A stretch of 64,000 nt of DNA, from the NCBI GenBank assembly GCA_944389425.1, contig CALXMH010000001.1, positions 58,856-122,855 of the forward strand. The letters are read 5' to 3'. The position numbers were made by a program, and so were the translations under genes. Origin of the DNA: an uncultured Clostridia bacterium (GTDB taxonomy: Bacteria > Bacillota > Clostridia > TANB77 > CAG-508). Positions 29,831 to 40,011 of the stretch are shown in pieces; position 1 is the stretch's first letter; the number at the start of each line of letters is the position of its first letter. Under the pieces are notes generated by a model that made no database searches, was not told the origin of the DNA, and was given only the letters and a program-made list of their open reading frames with translations.

Positions 29831-32800
29831 ATGTCAAATGTTCTACATGTACGGTTTAGACGTTGGTTCTACTACCGTAAAAATAGTAATAATGAACGAA
29901 AAGTTCGATATAATATACTCTACATATACAAGACATTTTTCTGATACAAAGAAGACTGTATGTGAAGTTTTAGAAAAATTAGCTAATGATTACCCAAATA
30001 ATGAATTTACAATTAATTTAACAGGTTCTGGTGCTATGTCTGCTGCTACATTTTTGGACTTGCCTTTTATTCAAGAAGTTATTTCTTGTAAAAGAGCTGT
30101 TGAATATTATATTCCACAAACAGATGTAGTTATAGAACTTGGTGGAGAAGATGCCAAAATAATTTATTTTGATAAATTTATGGAACAAAGAATGAATGGT
30201 ACTTGTGCAGGTGGAACTGGTGCATTTTTAGACCAAATGGCTTCACTTTTAGCAACAGATACAGCAGGACTTAATGAACTTGCCAAAGGATATGAAACAA
30301 TTTATCCTATTGCTTCTCGTTGTGGTGTTTTTGCCAAAACTGATGTGCAACCATTATTAAACGAAGGTGCCCGTAAAGAGGACATTGCCGCATCTATCTT
30401 TCAAGCTGTTGTTAACCAAACAATTAGTGGTTTAGCATGTGGTAGACCAATTAGAGGAAAAGTTGCATTTTTGGGAGGTCCACTAAATTATTTATCTGAA
30501 TTACGCCAAAGATTTATTGAAACATTACATTTAAAAGATGATGAAATAATTATTCCAGAAGAAGCACATTTATTTGTAGCAAAAGGTGCTGCTATAAATT
30601 CTGTTAGTCATCATTCAATAACTGCAACCAAACTTTTAGGAAAAATAGAAATGTTTAAAAATTCGAAAGATTCTACTTCTAAGCCTCTTCAACCTCTATT
30701 TTTTGCTAATGCAGATTATGAAGCATTTAAGGCAAGACATGACAGAGCTAAAGTAAAAAAAGGCAGTTTAGAAGGATTTTCAGGAGATTGTTTTATTGGT
30801 ATAGATGCAGGTTCTACAACAACAAAACTTGCTATTATAGATTCAGATAGTACACTTTTATATTCATTATATCAAAGTAATGAAGGAAATCCTTTAAAAA
30901 GTGTAATGACTATGTTAAAACAAGTATATTCTGTTTTACCAGAAGGAGCAATTATTAGGCATTGCGGTGTTACAGGTTATGGTGAAAAATTAATTCAAGC
31001 TGCACTTAATGTTGATATTGGCGAAATAGAAACAATTGCACATTATACAGCTGCTAAGGAATTTATGCCAAATGTAACTAGTATAGTTGATATTGGTGGA
31101 CAAGATATGAAATACATAAAAATTAAAAATGGCGCAATTGATAATATAATGTTAAATGAGGCTTGTTCATCTGGTTGCGGTTCTTTTATCGAAACATTTG
31201 CCAAAAGCTTAAATATGTCTATTGAAGAATTTGTAAATGCTGCACTTGGAGCACAAAATCCGGTTGATTTAGGTTCAAGATGTACTGTGTTTATGAATTC
31301 AAAAATTAAGCAAGCTCAAAAAGAAGGATATACTACTGCCGATATTTCTGCTGGTCTTTCTTACTCTGTTGTTAAAAACGCTATACAAAAGGTTATGAAA
31401 GTAAGAGATACTAAGACACTAGGAGACCATATAGTAGTTCAAGGTGGTACTTTCTATAATGATGCTGTTTTAAGAAGTTTTGAACTTATTGTTGGAAAAG
31501 AAGTTGTTCGTCCAGACATTGCAGGTCTTATGGGGGCATATGGTGTTGCCCTACTTGCACAAGATGCTTACTTAGAAAAAGGTGATAAATCTTATACTTC
31601 TACAATTTTAAAAACAGAAGAAATAGATAGTTTGAAAGTAGACATACTTCATGCAAGATGCGGAAAATGTGAAAATAATTGTTTACTTACAATAAATAAA
31701 TTTGGTAATGGCAAAACATTTATATCTGGAAACAGATGTGAACGTGGTTCTGGAGAAATGACTGCAAAATCTAATCTTCCAAATTTATATAAATACAAAT
31801 TTGAAAGAATATTTGACTATACTCCACTTAGCGAAGAAGAAGCTACTCGTGGAACAATAGGAATACCAAGAGTTTTAAATATGTATGAGGATTATCCTTT
31901 CTGGTTTACTTTTTTCACAAACTTAGGATTTAGAGTAATAGTATCTGAAAAGAGTACTAGAAAAACATATGAAAAAGGTATAGAATCTATGCCTTCTGAA
32001 TCTGTATGTTATCCAGCAAAACTTGCTCATGGTCATGTTGTAAGTTTAATTGAGCAAGGAATAAAAACTATATTTTATCCTTGTATACCATATTCTAGAA
32101 AAGAATATAAAGATGCGGATAATAATTACAATTGTCCAATTGTAATTTCTTATTCAGAAGTTATAAAAAATAATGTTGAACAAATAAAAGATGTTGAATT
32201 TATAAATCCATTCTTACCACTTGACCCTAAGAGATTAGTTAAACGTATTATGGAACTAGATGAATTTAAAAGATTTAACTTTACTAAAAAAGAATTATTA
32301 GATGCTGCAACAAAAGCAGAAGCAGAGCATTTACATTTTAGAGATGACATTCACAAAAAAGGTGAAGAAACACTTAAATACATGGAAGAAAACAATTTAA
32401 AAGGAATTGTATTATCTGGTAGACCATATCACGTTGATCCAGAAATAAACCATGGTATAGATACATTAATAACAAGTCTTGGTTTGTGTGTACTTTCAGA
32501 AGATAGCATAGCACACTTATGTGAAACTCAGCGTCCATTAAGAGTTGTAGACCAATGGATGTTCCACTCTCGTTTATATGCAGCAGCAGATTTTGTTGGT
32601 CATCATCAAAATTTAGAGCTTGTACAACTTAACTCATTTGGTTGTGGTGTTGATGCAGTAACAACTGACCAAGTAGAAGAAATTCTTTCAAGCTTCGGAA
32701 AAATGTATACATTAATTAAAATCGATGAGATTAATAACTTAGGTGCTGTAAGAATTCGTTTACGTTCACTTTTAGCAAGTATGCATAAACGTGAAAAAGT

Positions 32801-34151
32801 TGCAAATCCTTGCAATACAGCTTCTTGCAATTATGAACAATTAAAAGTACCTTTTACAAAAGATATGCGTAAAGATTACACAATATTAGTACCACAAATG
32901 GCACCAATACATTTTGAGCTTTTAGAAGCAGCAGTAAAATCAGAGGGATATAATGTGGAACTTTTAAGGGAGTGTACACCACATACAGTTGAAACTGGAT
33001 TAAAATATGTAAATAATGATGCATGTTACCCATCTATTTTAACAACAGGTCAAATGATTGAAGCATTAGAATCTGGTAAATATGATGTTAATAAAACAGC
33101 ACTTATAATGTCTCAAACAGGTGGTGGATGTAGAGCAACAAATTATATTGGATTTATTCGTAAAGCATTAAAAGATGCAGGATATCCAAATGTTCCAGTA
33201 ATTTCATTTAATGTTGTTGGAATGGAAAAAATGCCTGGATTTAAAATAACACCATCTTTAATGGAAAAACTATTAAAATGTGTAGTTTATGGTGATTTAT
33301 TACAAAAAATGCTATATAAAAACAGAGCATATGAAATAAACAAAGGCGAAAGCCAAGCTACATTTGATAAATGGATGGAAAAAGCAAAAAAACTTGTACA
33401 AAACTCAAATAATAAAGAATTTAAGAAGAGCATTTATGATATAGTAGAAGATTTCGAAAAAATAAAATTAGATGAAACAATTAAAAAACCAAGAGTTGGT
33501 ATTGTTGGAGAAGTATTAATTAAATATCATCCATATGGTAATAATTTTGTTGCAGACAAATTAGAAGAAGAAGGAGCAGAAGTTATACTTCCAGACTTTA
33601 TGGGATTTGTTAAATTTATTGCAACACATAAGATTACATTTAATGAGCTTTTAAAAACAAATGCAACAAAAGCTAAGATATTTGAAATAGCTATAAGCTT
33701 AATAGATATATTTGAAAAAGATGTAAAAATTGCTTTAAATAAATCTAAAAAAGATTACTTAATGCCATGTGACATATGGCACTTAGAAGAAAAAGTACAA
33801 GATGTATTATCAATAGGAAATCAAACAGGTGAAGGTTGGTTCTTAACAGCTGAAATGATTGAATACATAGAAAATGGTATACCAAATATTATCTGCGTAC
33901 AACCATTTGCTTGTCTACCAAACCATGTAGTTGGTAAAGGTGTTATTAAAACAATAAGATCAATGTTCCCACAAGCAAATATCACACCAGTAGATTATGA
34001 CCCAGGTGCAAGTGAGGCTAACCAAACAAACAGAATTAAGCTTTTAATGACAGTTGCAAAAGACAACATGAAATTAGCAGAGCAACAAAAAAGCGCGCTT
34101 AGAAACGAAAATGAAGCGTCTAGTGATAATAAAGAAACTGCAAATGTATAA
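29831..34151 (+). CDS. Acyl-CoA dehydratase activase-related protein, +1 shift at codon 8
   Basis: A 1439-residue fusion of two BcrAD/BadFG-type ATPase domains with DUF2229 and HgdB-like regions, related to activators of 2-hydroxyacyl-CoA dehydratases. Domain 1 has [17 protein letters not shown] and [11 protein letters not shown]. Domain 2 (from about residue 320) has [18 protein letters not shown] and [14 protein letters not shown]2229 follows with [15 protein letters not shown] and conserved cysteines ([23 protein letters not shown]). AAAGGAGA lies 8 bases before ATG 29831, which reads MSNVLHV, then CGG. Skipping the C gives [15 protein letters not shown], the expected N-terminus. An ATG at 29838 in the final frame gives MFYMYGLDV and is too far from the ribosome binding site. 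Substrate unknown. Confidence 0.9.
29852..29854 (+). other. +1 recoding site GTA CGG T in activase gene
   Basis: Zero-frame CGG at codon 8. Skipping C gives GGT, the conserved Gly of the ASKHA phosphate-1 motif ([10 protein letters not shown]). Confidence 0.8.
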
Positions 34152-34156
34152 ACTTT

Positions 34157-34192
34157 AGCCACCAAAAGATTTAAATCTTTTGGTGGTTTTGT
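34157..34192 (+). terminator. Terminator downstream of activase
   Basis: GCCACCAAAAGATTTAAATCTTTTGGTGG is a long perfect hairpin followed by TTTTG on the plus strand. Confidence 0.88.
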
Positions 34193-34218
34193 CTATTAGA
34201 TTAATTATAATATTTATA

Positions 34219-34247
34219 TTGACTATTTGACTAATATCATATATAAT
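34219..34247 (+). promoter_or_regulatory. Promoter of Fst-like toxin mRNA (locus 1)
   Basis: TTGACT at 34219-34224, 17-bp spacer, TATAAT at 34242-34247. The predicted 5' UTR carries GGAAGCAGAATGTGGTTGCC, which is partly repeated at the 5' end of the opposing RNA. Confidence 0.75.
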
Positions 34248-34312
34248 CTTCCTTAGAAATAAGGAAGCAGAATGTGGTTGCCACCAACTTTACATAGAAA
34301 GGCGGTGGTTTT

Positions 34313-34417
34313 ATGATAGATTTACTATTCTACATAATTTACCTTTTATTTTTTTCATTAATAATTCTTTCTATCATTTCATTTGCCTTGATTATTTATA
34401 TAATTAAGTCTAAATAA
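34313..34417 (+). CDS. Fst-like hydrophobic toxin peptide, 34 aa
   Basis: ATG at 34313 follows AAAGGCGGTGG, and TAA is at 34415-34417. The 34-residue peptide starts MIDLLFYIIYLLFF, is almost entirely a single membrane helix, and ends in a short basic tail IIKSK. Size and layout match Fst-type toxins of type I toxin-antitoxin (par) loci: two strong opposing promoters, convergent RNAs sharing a direct repeat near their 5' ends, and overlap at a terminator hairpin. Expected action is at the membrane. The primary sequence is not obviously Fst itself. A second locus of the same design is at 51264-51616. Confidence 0.75.
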   Translation: MIDLLFYIIYLLFFSLIILSIISFALIIYIIKSK

Positions 34418-34496
34418 AAAATACTACATATCTGCCTGCTGTTTAGATATGTAGTATTAATTCATCTAACGGTAACCACATTTTGTGGTCCTTATT
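34414..34496 (-). ncRNA. Antisense antitoxin RNA of locus 1
   Basis: A near-consensus minus-strand promoter (TTGACA at 34525-34530, 16-bp spacer, TATAAT at 34503-34508) predicts an RNA starting near 34496. It reads GGACCACAAAATGTGGTTACC, where AATGTGGTTACC repeats the sense-RNA word AATGTGGTTGCC at 34271-34282. It ends in the hairpin ATACTACATATCT / AGATATGTAGTAT followed by TTTTTT at about 34416. It overlaps the 3' end of the toxin transcript. Ends are predictions. Confidence 0.7.
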
Positions 34497-34567
34497 TCTT
34501 TTATTATATCATCTTTTTTGTATTTGTCAATAATTCTTGTCTTGTAGTACATAATATAATTTTCTGT

Positions 34568-36706
34568 CTAATTTTGGCTTGTCTCGTCGTCTTCGAAGGC
34601 TCCAAATAGTTCGTCGAATTTTTCTTCTAGTTCTTTTTGTATATCTATTGTTATATTGTTCATATCTTCTGCTGTTTCTGCATTATCATCTGGTAATGTT
34701 GGTGCTTCTAGTAAATCTTCAAATTGGTCATCTAGGCTTAATTCTTCTACTTTTGGTTTTTCCTGTGGTATTTGTTTTTTAGCTTGCAATGGAGCTGCCA
34801 TAGCAGGTTCTGTTTTTTTATTTTGTTGTTTTTGTTCTTCTTGTTTTGGCTGTTTTACTTCTAATTCTTCTAGTTCTTCTAATGGCTCTTCAAATAAATC
34901 ATCTAGTGATTCTATTTTTGTGTTTTCCTTTATTTCTCCATCGTTTTCTTCTGAATATGGATTATAAGGGTTATATGTTCTCCATTTTCCTCTATCTATT
35001 GGGTCTATACTATTATGATTTGCTGGATATCTTTGAGCATATTTTGCTGTTGGATATTCAAAATAATAATATTTTTGTGCTTTAATTGGTTTTATTCCTT
35101 TTTCAAATATTATACACAAATCATTATCTAATCTTCTAAGTTCATCTGGTGTTAACAAAGCTCTTCCCATTATTTGGTCTGATACACTATGGCCTTGTTT
35201 AACATTTGCTCTATCTTTATTTATAGAAATACTATCTCTTGAAATAGTTTTTTCTCCCAATGCTTTTGAAAAATATTCAACTGTTTTTTGTGAGTTACTT
35301 CCTAGGAATAAATGTGTATCACAGTTACCCATTATAGTTTCATGTGCTTCTTTGTATACGGCCTCTAATTGGTCTAAGTTCTGTAAAATTACACTAAATG
35401 AAATCTTTCTACTTCTACTTGTTGAAATCTTTTTATCGAAATCTGGTATTCTACCAATGTTTGCAAACTCGTCTAGTATAAAATATGTTGGAACTGTAAG
35501 TGCTCCACCATTTGCATCTGCTGTATCGTATAATTCTTGAATCATCTGTGCAAAGAATATTGTAAGTAAGAAATCATATGCAGCATGTGTATCTGATGAA
35601 ATTACATAAACTGCTGTTTTTCTTCTACCTATTTCTGCAAAATCTATTGTATTTGTTGAAGTTAATTCTGCAATATCTTTTGAGTCGAATTTACCAAGTT
35701 TAGATTGAAGTGAACTTAGTATTGAACTATATGTTTTTTCTGGCGCTATTTCTATATTTTTATAATTTCTTCTTGCTGGATGATCATATGGTAGTGCACT
35801 CATTAAATTTGTAAGTAGGTTATCCCCACCATTATTATTTGCTGCTCTTACAAGTTCTGCACAACTTGCTAGGTTTTGTTCTTCCTCTGGCCTTGTTGCT
35901 TTTAAATAATATATTAATGCTTTAAGTAATGCCTCTGCCATGTCGTCCCAATATGGGTCACTCTTGTCTCCTGCACTTGATTGTCCTTTTACTATTGTAT
36001 TTGCAATAACGTCTACATCTATTTCACTTTTTATATTAAATAATGGATTATATCCATCACTATTTTTTGGATTTATTAAATTAAATATTTTAATATCATA
36101 TCCATTTGCTCTCAGATATCCTGCTGTTTTATCGTATAATTCCCCTTTTGGGTCTGTAAATACATATGAACCTAATTTTTGATATGCATTTGGTATAACA
36201 AATGATGCAGATTTACCAGCACCAGAACCACCTATTACTAATATGTTTGTATTTCCTCTTTTATTTACTGGCAAGTAATTTTTTTCAGCAAGCAATATTC
36301 CTTTTTTAGGGTCTAAAACTTTATATTGCTCACCATTTTCACACCAATCACTTGAACCATGTTCAATTGTATCATATTCAGATTTAGGCCACATTTTAGC
36401 AATTCCTATTGACATTGCTATAATATATATTACAGTAAATTTAAGCAAAACTCCAAAAAAATTGCCTACATACTCTGCTGAAAATGCAGTTCCTATTGCT
36501 GAAAATATATTTCCCATTTCAGCATATAGCTCTTCTAAAAATGTTCCAAAATGGAACACACCATCTACTGATGCATCTTTTATTGCAACAGACATAGGCG
36601 CAACAAATACTATGGATAAAATAATCCATAGTATTCCAACAACTGCTAATTTAGTTTTACTCTTTTTTATGGCTCTTTTTAATTTATCAAACATACTTTT
36701 CACCAT
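34568..36706 (-). CDS. VirD4/TraG-like conjugative coupling ATPase
   Basis: A type IV coupling protein, the membrane ATPase that recruits DNA or protein substrates to a type IV secretion channel. Two N-terminal helices (about residues 17-40 and 85-105) precede the motor domain. Walker A is VIGGSGAGKSASFVIPN (about 155-170), then FTDPKGELYDKT. Walker B is PTYFILDEFANIGRI (about 400) with SRSRKISFSVILQNLDQL. The C-terminal 130 residues are a Glu/Gln/Asp-rich low-complexity tail. The start is 36706 or, more likely, ATG 36694 behind GGTGA. No relaxase or other type IV secretion gene is in the window, so it is an orphan here. Confidence 0.9.
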   Translation of the reverse strand: MVKSMFDKLKRAIKKSKTKLAVVGILWIILSIVFVAPMSVAIKDASVDGVFHFGTFLEELYAEMGNIFSAIGTAFSAEYVGNFFGVLLKFTVIYIIAMSIGIAKMWPKSEYDTIEHGSSDWCENGEQYKVLDPKKGILLAEKNYLPVNKRGNTNILVIGGSGAGKSASFVIPNAYQKLGSYVFTDPKGELYDKTAGYLRANGYDIKIFNLINPKNSDGYNPLFNIKSEIDVDVIANTIVKGQSSAGDKSDPYWDDMAEALLKALIYYLKATRPEEEQNLASCAELVRAANNNGGDNLLTNLMSALPYDHPARRNYKNIEIAPEKTYSSILSSLQSKLGKFDSKDIAELTSTNTIDFAEIGRRKTAVYVISSDTHAAYDFLLTIFFAQMIQELYDTADANGGALTVPTYFILDEFANIGRIPDFDKKISTSRSRKISFSVILQNLDQLEAVYKEAHETIMGNCDTHLFLGSNSQKTVEYFSKALGEKTISRDSISINKDRANVKQGHSVSDQIMGRALLTPDELRRLDNDLCIIFEKGIKPIKAQKYYYFEYPTAKYAQRYPANHNSIDPIDRGKWRTYNPYNPYSEENDGEIKENTKIESLDDLFEEPLEELEELEVKQPKQEEQKQQNKKTEPAMAAPLQAKKQIPQEKPKVEELSLDDQFEDLLEAPTLPDDNAETAEDMNNITIDIQKELEEKFDELFGAFEDDETSQN

Positions 36707-36724
36707 CTCATTCGTTTATATACA

Positions 36725-36901
36725 CTATCTTTCTTCTCCTAGTGTTCTTTCTTTTCCTTCTAATTTTATGCTCATTTCTCCATTTTCAGATAGGTATTTT
36801 TCAAAATTTCCAAAATCTAAGCTTTTAGCTTCATCAACATGAAAATACATTTTTTCATCTTTTCCTTTAACTTTATGTCCAAACATACCGCATATTTTCA
36901 T
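36725..36901 (-). CDS. Small protein upstream of coupling ATPase, 58 aa
   Basis: ATG at 36901 follows AAAGGGGGAACTTTTTAA, and TAG is at 36725-36727. The protein starts MKICGMFGHKVKGKD and ends ERTLGEER. It has one cysteine, many Lys/Glu residues and no membrane helix. It sits 18 bases before the VirD4-like gene and 16 bases after the 175-residue gene, so these three look like one operon. Family not recognised. Confidence 0.75.
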   Translation of the reverse strand: MKICGMFGHKVKGKDEKMYFHVDEAKSLDFGNFEKYLSENGEMSIKLEGKERTLGEER

Positions 36902-36917
36902 TTAAAAAGTTCCCCCT

Positions 36918-37445
36918 TTAATCATTTTTGCTATCTCGGACTTCAAATGCGAAATAGCTTTTATATGGTTTAAGTTTGCATTTTCCTTTAACTTCATCGC
37001 TTTCTTCATCATAATATAGAGTTGGTTTTATTTCCTCTGCTGTTTCTGGATCTATTATAGAAATAGGTCTTTTTAAATTTGGTGTATACTCAAAATCTCT
37101 ATATTCCATTTCTTCTTCACTATAAAGTGTTTTAAATTTCATAGGCATAGGTTTTTTGGAAATTCTAACTCTGTCTTCCTCTAAAATTCCCATATTAACT
37201 ACTACCTTTTCTTTCCCAAAAGATAATATAACAAGTTGATTATTTGATGGTGACAAATCGTCTACATAAAATGTTTTCTTTTTATTATTACCAACATACT
37301 CCTCTGTATATTTAAGTCTTTCTACTGTGTACTTTGGAGAATCTTTTAAAAACTCTTTTTCTGTTTTATTTACTTGATATATTACTGTGTTTACATCTTT
37401 TTGGTCTGTAATACTGAAATGTCTTCCTTCGATATTTTCCTTCAT
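36918..37445 (-). CDS. Hypothetical cytoplasmic protein, 175 aa
   Basis: A charged soluble protein beginning MKENIEGRHFSITDQKDV, with alternating beta-type segments (QLVILSFGKEKVVVNMGIL; DFEYTPNLKRPISIIDPETAEEI) and ending SYFAFEVRDSKND. No signal peptide, cysteine motif or catalytic pattern is visible, and I do not recognise the family. Position directly before the 58-residue gene and the coupling ATPase suggests an accessory role in that system, but this is context only. ATG 37445 follows AAAGAGGTGTTTTAATAAG. Confidence 0.75.
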   Translation of the reverse strand: MKENIEGRHFSITDQKDVNTVIYQVNKTEKEFLKDSPKYTVERLKYTEEYVGNNKKKTFYVDDLSPSNNQLVILSFGKEKVVVNMGILEEDRVRISKKPMPMKFKTLYSEEEMEYRDFEYTPNLKRPISIIDPETAEEIKPTLYYDEESDEVKGKCKLKPYKSYFAFEVRDSKND

Positions 37446-37553
37446 CTTATTAAAACACCTCTTTCATTTTATCTTTTGTAACAAATCACAATATTAATTA
37501 TACACTATTTTTTAATTATTGTCAACTTGTTACAATTTTATGTAAATCTCTTT

Positions 37554-38456
37554 TTACATCTTTCTTGGATTAAATGTAGAAATTTCTGCCATTTTTTCAA
37601 ATAACTCTTTTTCATTATCTTTTAGTTCTGTTGGAACCATAATTTTTACTTCTGCTACTAAATCTCCTCTTGTACCTTTACCATCTTTGTAACCTTTTTG
37701 TGCAATTTTTACTTGTTCTCCGCTTTGTATTCCTGGTGGTATATATAATGCAACAGATTCATCTATTGAATCTATTTGAGTTTTTGTACCTAATGCAGCT
37801 TCCCAAGGTGTTAAATATAAATTGGTATATAAGTCACAGCCTTTTAATTTAAATTTATTATTATCCTCTATGTTTATCTTTATAAATAAATCTCCATTCT
37901 TGCCGCCATTTTGTCCTTCTTTACCTTGACCTATAAGTCTTATCTTTTCGCTGTCTCTAATACCGGCTGGCACTTTAACTGAAAATGTTTTCATATTTCC
38001 ATTTACAGTTCTTAAAGAAATTTTTTTACTAAGTCCATAATAAGCATCCTCTATACTAACATTTATCTCTGTTTCAATATTGTCTCCTTTAATAGGTGGC
38101 TTTTTATTCTTAGTCTTTTTTTCTTCCCCTTCATCTTTTACATTTCCGAAAAACATATTGAAAAAATCACTAAATACAGAATCCGAACTTCTTCTGCTTT
38201 CTTCAAATTCCTTACGCTTTTTATTTCCAATATAGTTGTTCCACATTCTATCATATTTTCTTTTAGCAGAACTGTCTGATAAAACTCTATATGCCTCATT
38301 TATGTCTTTAAATCTATCTTCTGCCATTTTATTTTCAATATTTACATCTGGGTGATATTTCTTAGCAAGTTCCCTGTATGAATTCTTAATCTCATCCATG
38401 GTTACTCGATTTGTCTGTAGTTCCAGTATACGATAATAATCCTTAAAAATCATCAT
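37554..38456 (-). CDS. DnaJ-like (CbpA-type) co-chaperone
   Basis: A type II J-domain protein that stimulates DnaK. The N-terminal J domain (residues 5-70) has YRILELQTN, SYRELAKKYHPDVN with the invariant HPD, and AYRVLSD. A charged Ser/Lys linker with FFNMFFG (about 95-105) follows. Two C-terminal substrate-binding beta domains contain VKVPAGIRDSEKIRLIGQGKEG and LYIPPGIQSGEQVKIAQKG. The Cys-rich zinc finger of classical DnaJ is absent. Length 300 aa fits CbpA-like proteins. Monocistronic or first gene of the region; no CIRCE element was seen upstream. Confidence 0.92.
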   Translation of the reverse strand: MMIFKDYYRILELQTNRVTMDEIKNSYRELAKKYHPDVNIENKMAEDRFKDINEAYRVLSDSSAKRKYDRMWNNYIGNKKRKEFEESRRSSDSVFSDFFNMFFGNVKDEGEEKKTKNKKPPIKGDNIETEINVSIEDAYYGLSKKISLRTVNGNMKTFSVKVPAGIRDSEKIRLIGQGKEGQNGGKNGDLFIKINIEDNNKFKLKGCDLYTNLYLTPWEAALGTKTQIDSIDESVALYIPPGIQSGEQVKIAQKGYKDGKGTRGDLVAEVKIMVPTELKDNEKELFEKMAEISTFNPRKM

Positions 38457-38540
38457 AATCCTCCCACCGAGATTGTTGTTTGTAATTATATCACTTTTTT
38501 TAGCATTTGTGAATATGTAACATAATAATTTTAATTATTA

Positions 38541-39102
38541 TTATTTCTCTGCTAAAAGTTCATTTCTTGCATATATACTATCTGGATGGATTTGTTTTTG
38601 TTTTTCAACATTTTCTTTTATATTTATATCTATTATATAAAGTACTACTGCATCTAAATCTGTTTCCGAAAGCTTTCTTGCGTATTCTAAATCTTCCCAA
38701 TTTCTATCTAGCCCGTGTCGCATCTGCTACAAATAAAATTTTAGATAATAAATCCATGTTTGGCTTTCCGGTAGTGTGGTTTTCCACAGCTTCTACCATA
38801 TCCTGTGTAAATCCAAATTCATTTTTGCAAATAACTGCACCAATTTTTGCATGCATCAAACCAGGGTTTTGAATTTCTATATCATCTAATTTTACATTAT
38901 TTTCATTTACAATTTTCATAATCTCATCAATTTTAAATTCCTTTGCCACATCATGAGCAAGCCCAACAAGCTCTGCTTTTTTAATATCCACGCCATAAAT
39001 CTCAGCAAGCTCTCTACATCTTTTCATAACCTCAACACAATGGTTATATCTTTTATCTGATAAACTTTCTCTTACTCTTCTTTCAATTAAACTAAAATCC
39101 AT
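38541..39102 (-). CDS. yqeK: YqeK-like HD-domain phosphohydrolase, +1 shift at CGG
   Basis: An HD-domain protein of the YqeK family; characterised members hydrolyse diadenosine tetraphosphate symmetrically. Frame 1 (38704-39102) holds the HD motif AHDVAKEFK (about residues 50-58) and ILFVADAT, then CGG GCT AGA TAG. Skipping the C at 38715 gives FVADAT-GLDRNWEDLEYARKL and the typical ending IHPDSIYARNELL. Joined length is 186 aa, normal for YqeK. The usual nadD neighbour is not present. All metal-ligand motifs of both halves are intact, so I treat it as functional and recoded. Confidence 0.87.
38713..38715 (-). other. +1 recoding site ACA CGG G in yqeK
   Basis: Zero-frame CGG three codons before TAG. 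Skipping C gives GGG (Gly) and restores the YqeK C-terminal third. Confidence 0.85.
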
Positions 39103-39142
39103 ATTTTAAGCCTTCTTTCATTTTTTCTGTATATTATCACAT

Positions 39143-39192
39143 AAAAAAGCAAAATTCAATGGTGCTAAGTTATTTCTCCCATTGAATTTTGC
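39143..39192 (-). terminator. Terminator downstream of the sirtuin gene
   Basis: 14-bp stem GCAAAATTCAATGG / CCATTGAATTTTGC followed by TTTTTT on the minus strand. Confidence 0.85.
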
Positions 39193-39236
39193 CTTCATTA
39201 GCCAATTTATTTTTATAGCAATATCCTTTTATTATT

Positions 39237-39962
39237 TTATATATTCTTAAATACATTTCCCAAGCTATCATTTATTACTAAATTTGCTCTTGAATCATAT
39301 GGAGTTTTATCTCTATTTATTAATACAAGTTTATTGCCTTTATAATAATTAACTAGTCCACTTGCTGGATATACTGTTAAAGATGTTCCAGCTATTATCA
39401 TTACATCTGCATTTTGTATTGCTAATATGGATTTTTCTATTGTTTCATCATCTAAGCACTCTTCATATAGTACAACATCTGGTTTTATAATTCCTCCACA
39501 TGAACACTTTGGAATTTCATTACTTTCAAATACAAATTCTGCATCATAAAACTTATGGCATTTCATACAATAATTTCTAAGTACACTTCCATGCAATTCA
39601 AAAACATTTTTAGAACCTGCTTTTTGATGCAGTCCGTCTATATTTTGAGTTATTACTGCTTTTAGTTTGCCTTTTTTCTCTAAATCTGCCAGTTTTTTAT
39701 GTGTAATATTAGGTTCATATTTAAGACAATTCATCTTATCTTTATAAAATTTATAAAATTCTGCTGTATTATTCATAAAAAAAGTATGACTTAGTATTTC
39801 TTCTGGTGGATATTTATATTTTTGATTATAAAGCCCATCTTTACTTCTAAAATCCGGTATCCCACTCTCAGTAGATACCCCTGCTCCTCCAAAAAATACA
39901 ATGTTATTACTTTTATCTATTAGCTCTACAAATTGTGTTATCTTTTCTTCCATATTATTCAC
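39237..39962 (-). CDS. NAD-dependent protein deacylase (sirtuin, class U/CobB-like)
   Basis: Removes acyl groups from lysines using NAD. Motifs in order: FFGGAGVSTESGIPDFRS (NAD-binding, residues 23-40), TQNIDGLHQKAGS, ELHGS with the catalytic His, four zinc cysteines (CMKCHKFY and CSCGG), GGIIKPDVVLYEE, and ADVMIIAGTSLTVYPA. Length 241 aa is standard. Monocistronic, ending at a strong hairpin terminator. Deacetylase versus other deacylase activity cannot be decided by eye. Confidence 0.95.
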   Translation of the reverse strand: MNNMEEKITQFVELIDKSNNIVFFGGAGVSTESGIPDFRSKDGLYNQKYKYPPEEILSHTFFMNNTAEFYKFYKDKMNCLKYEPNITHKKLADLEKKGKLKAVITQNIDGLHQKAGSKNVFELHGSVLRNYCMKCHKFYDAEFVFESNEIPKCSCGGIIKPDVVLYEECLDDETIEKSILAIQNADVMIIAGTSLTVYPASGLVNYYKGNKLVLINRDKTPYDSRANLVINDSLGNVFKNI

Positions 39963-40011
39963 TTCCTATTTTTTATATAATATCAAAGAAATTAAAATTT
40001 GTAAATTTTAT

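Noticed and set aside
29838-29852. ATG 29838 as the activase start (MFYMYGLDV)
   Set aside because: Too far from the AAAGGAGA site. The ATG at 29831 with a +1 shift gives the family-like N-terminus and fits the CGG rule.
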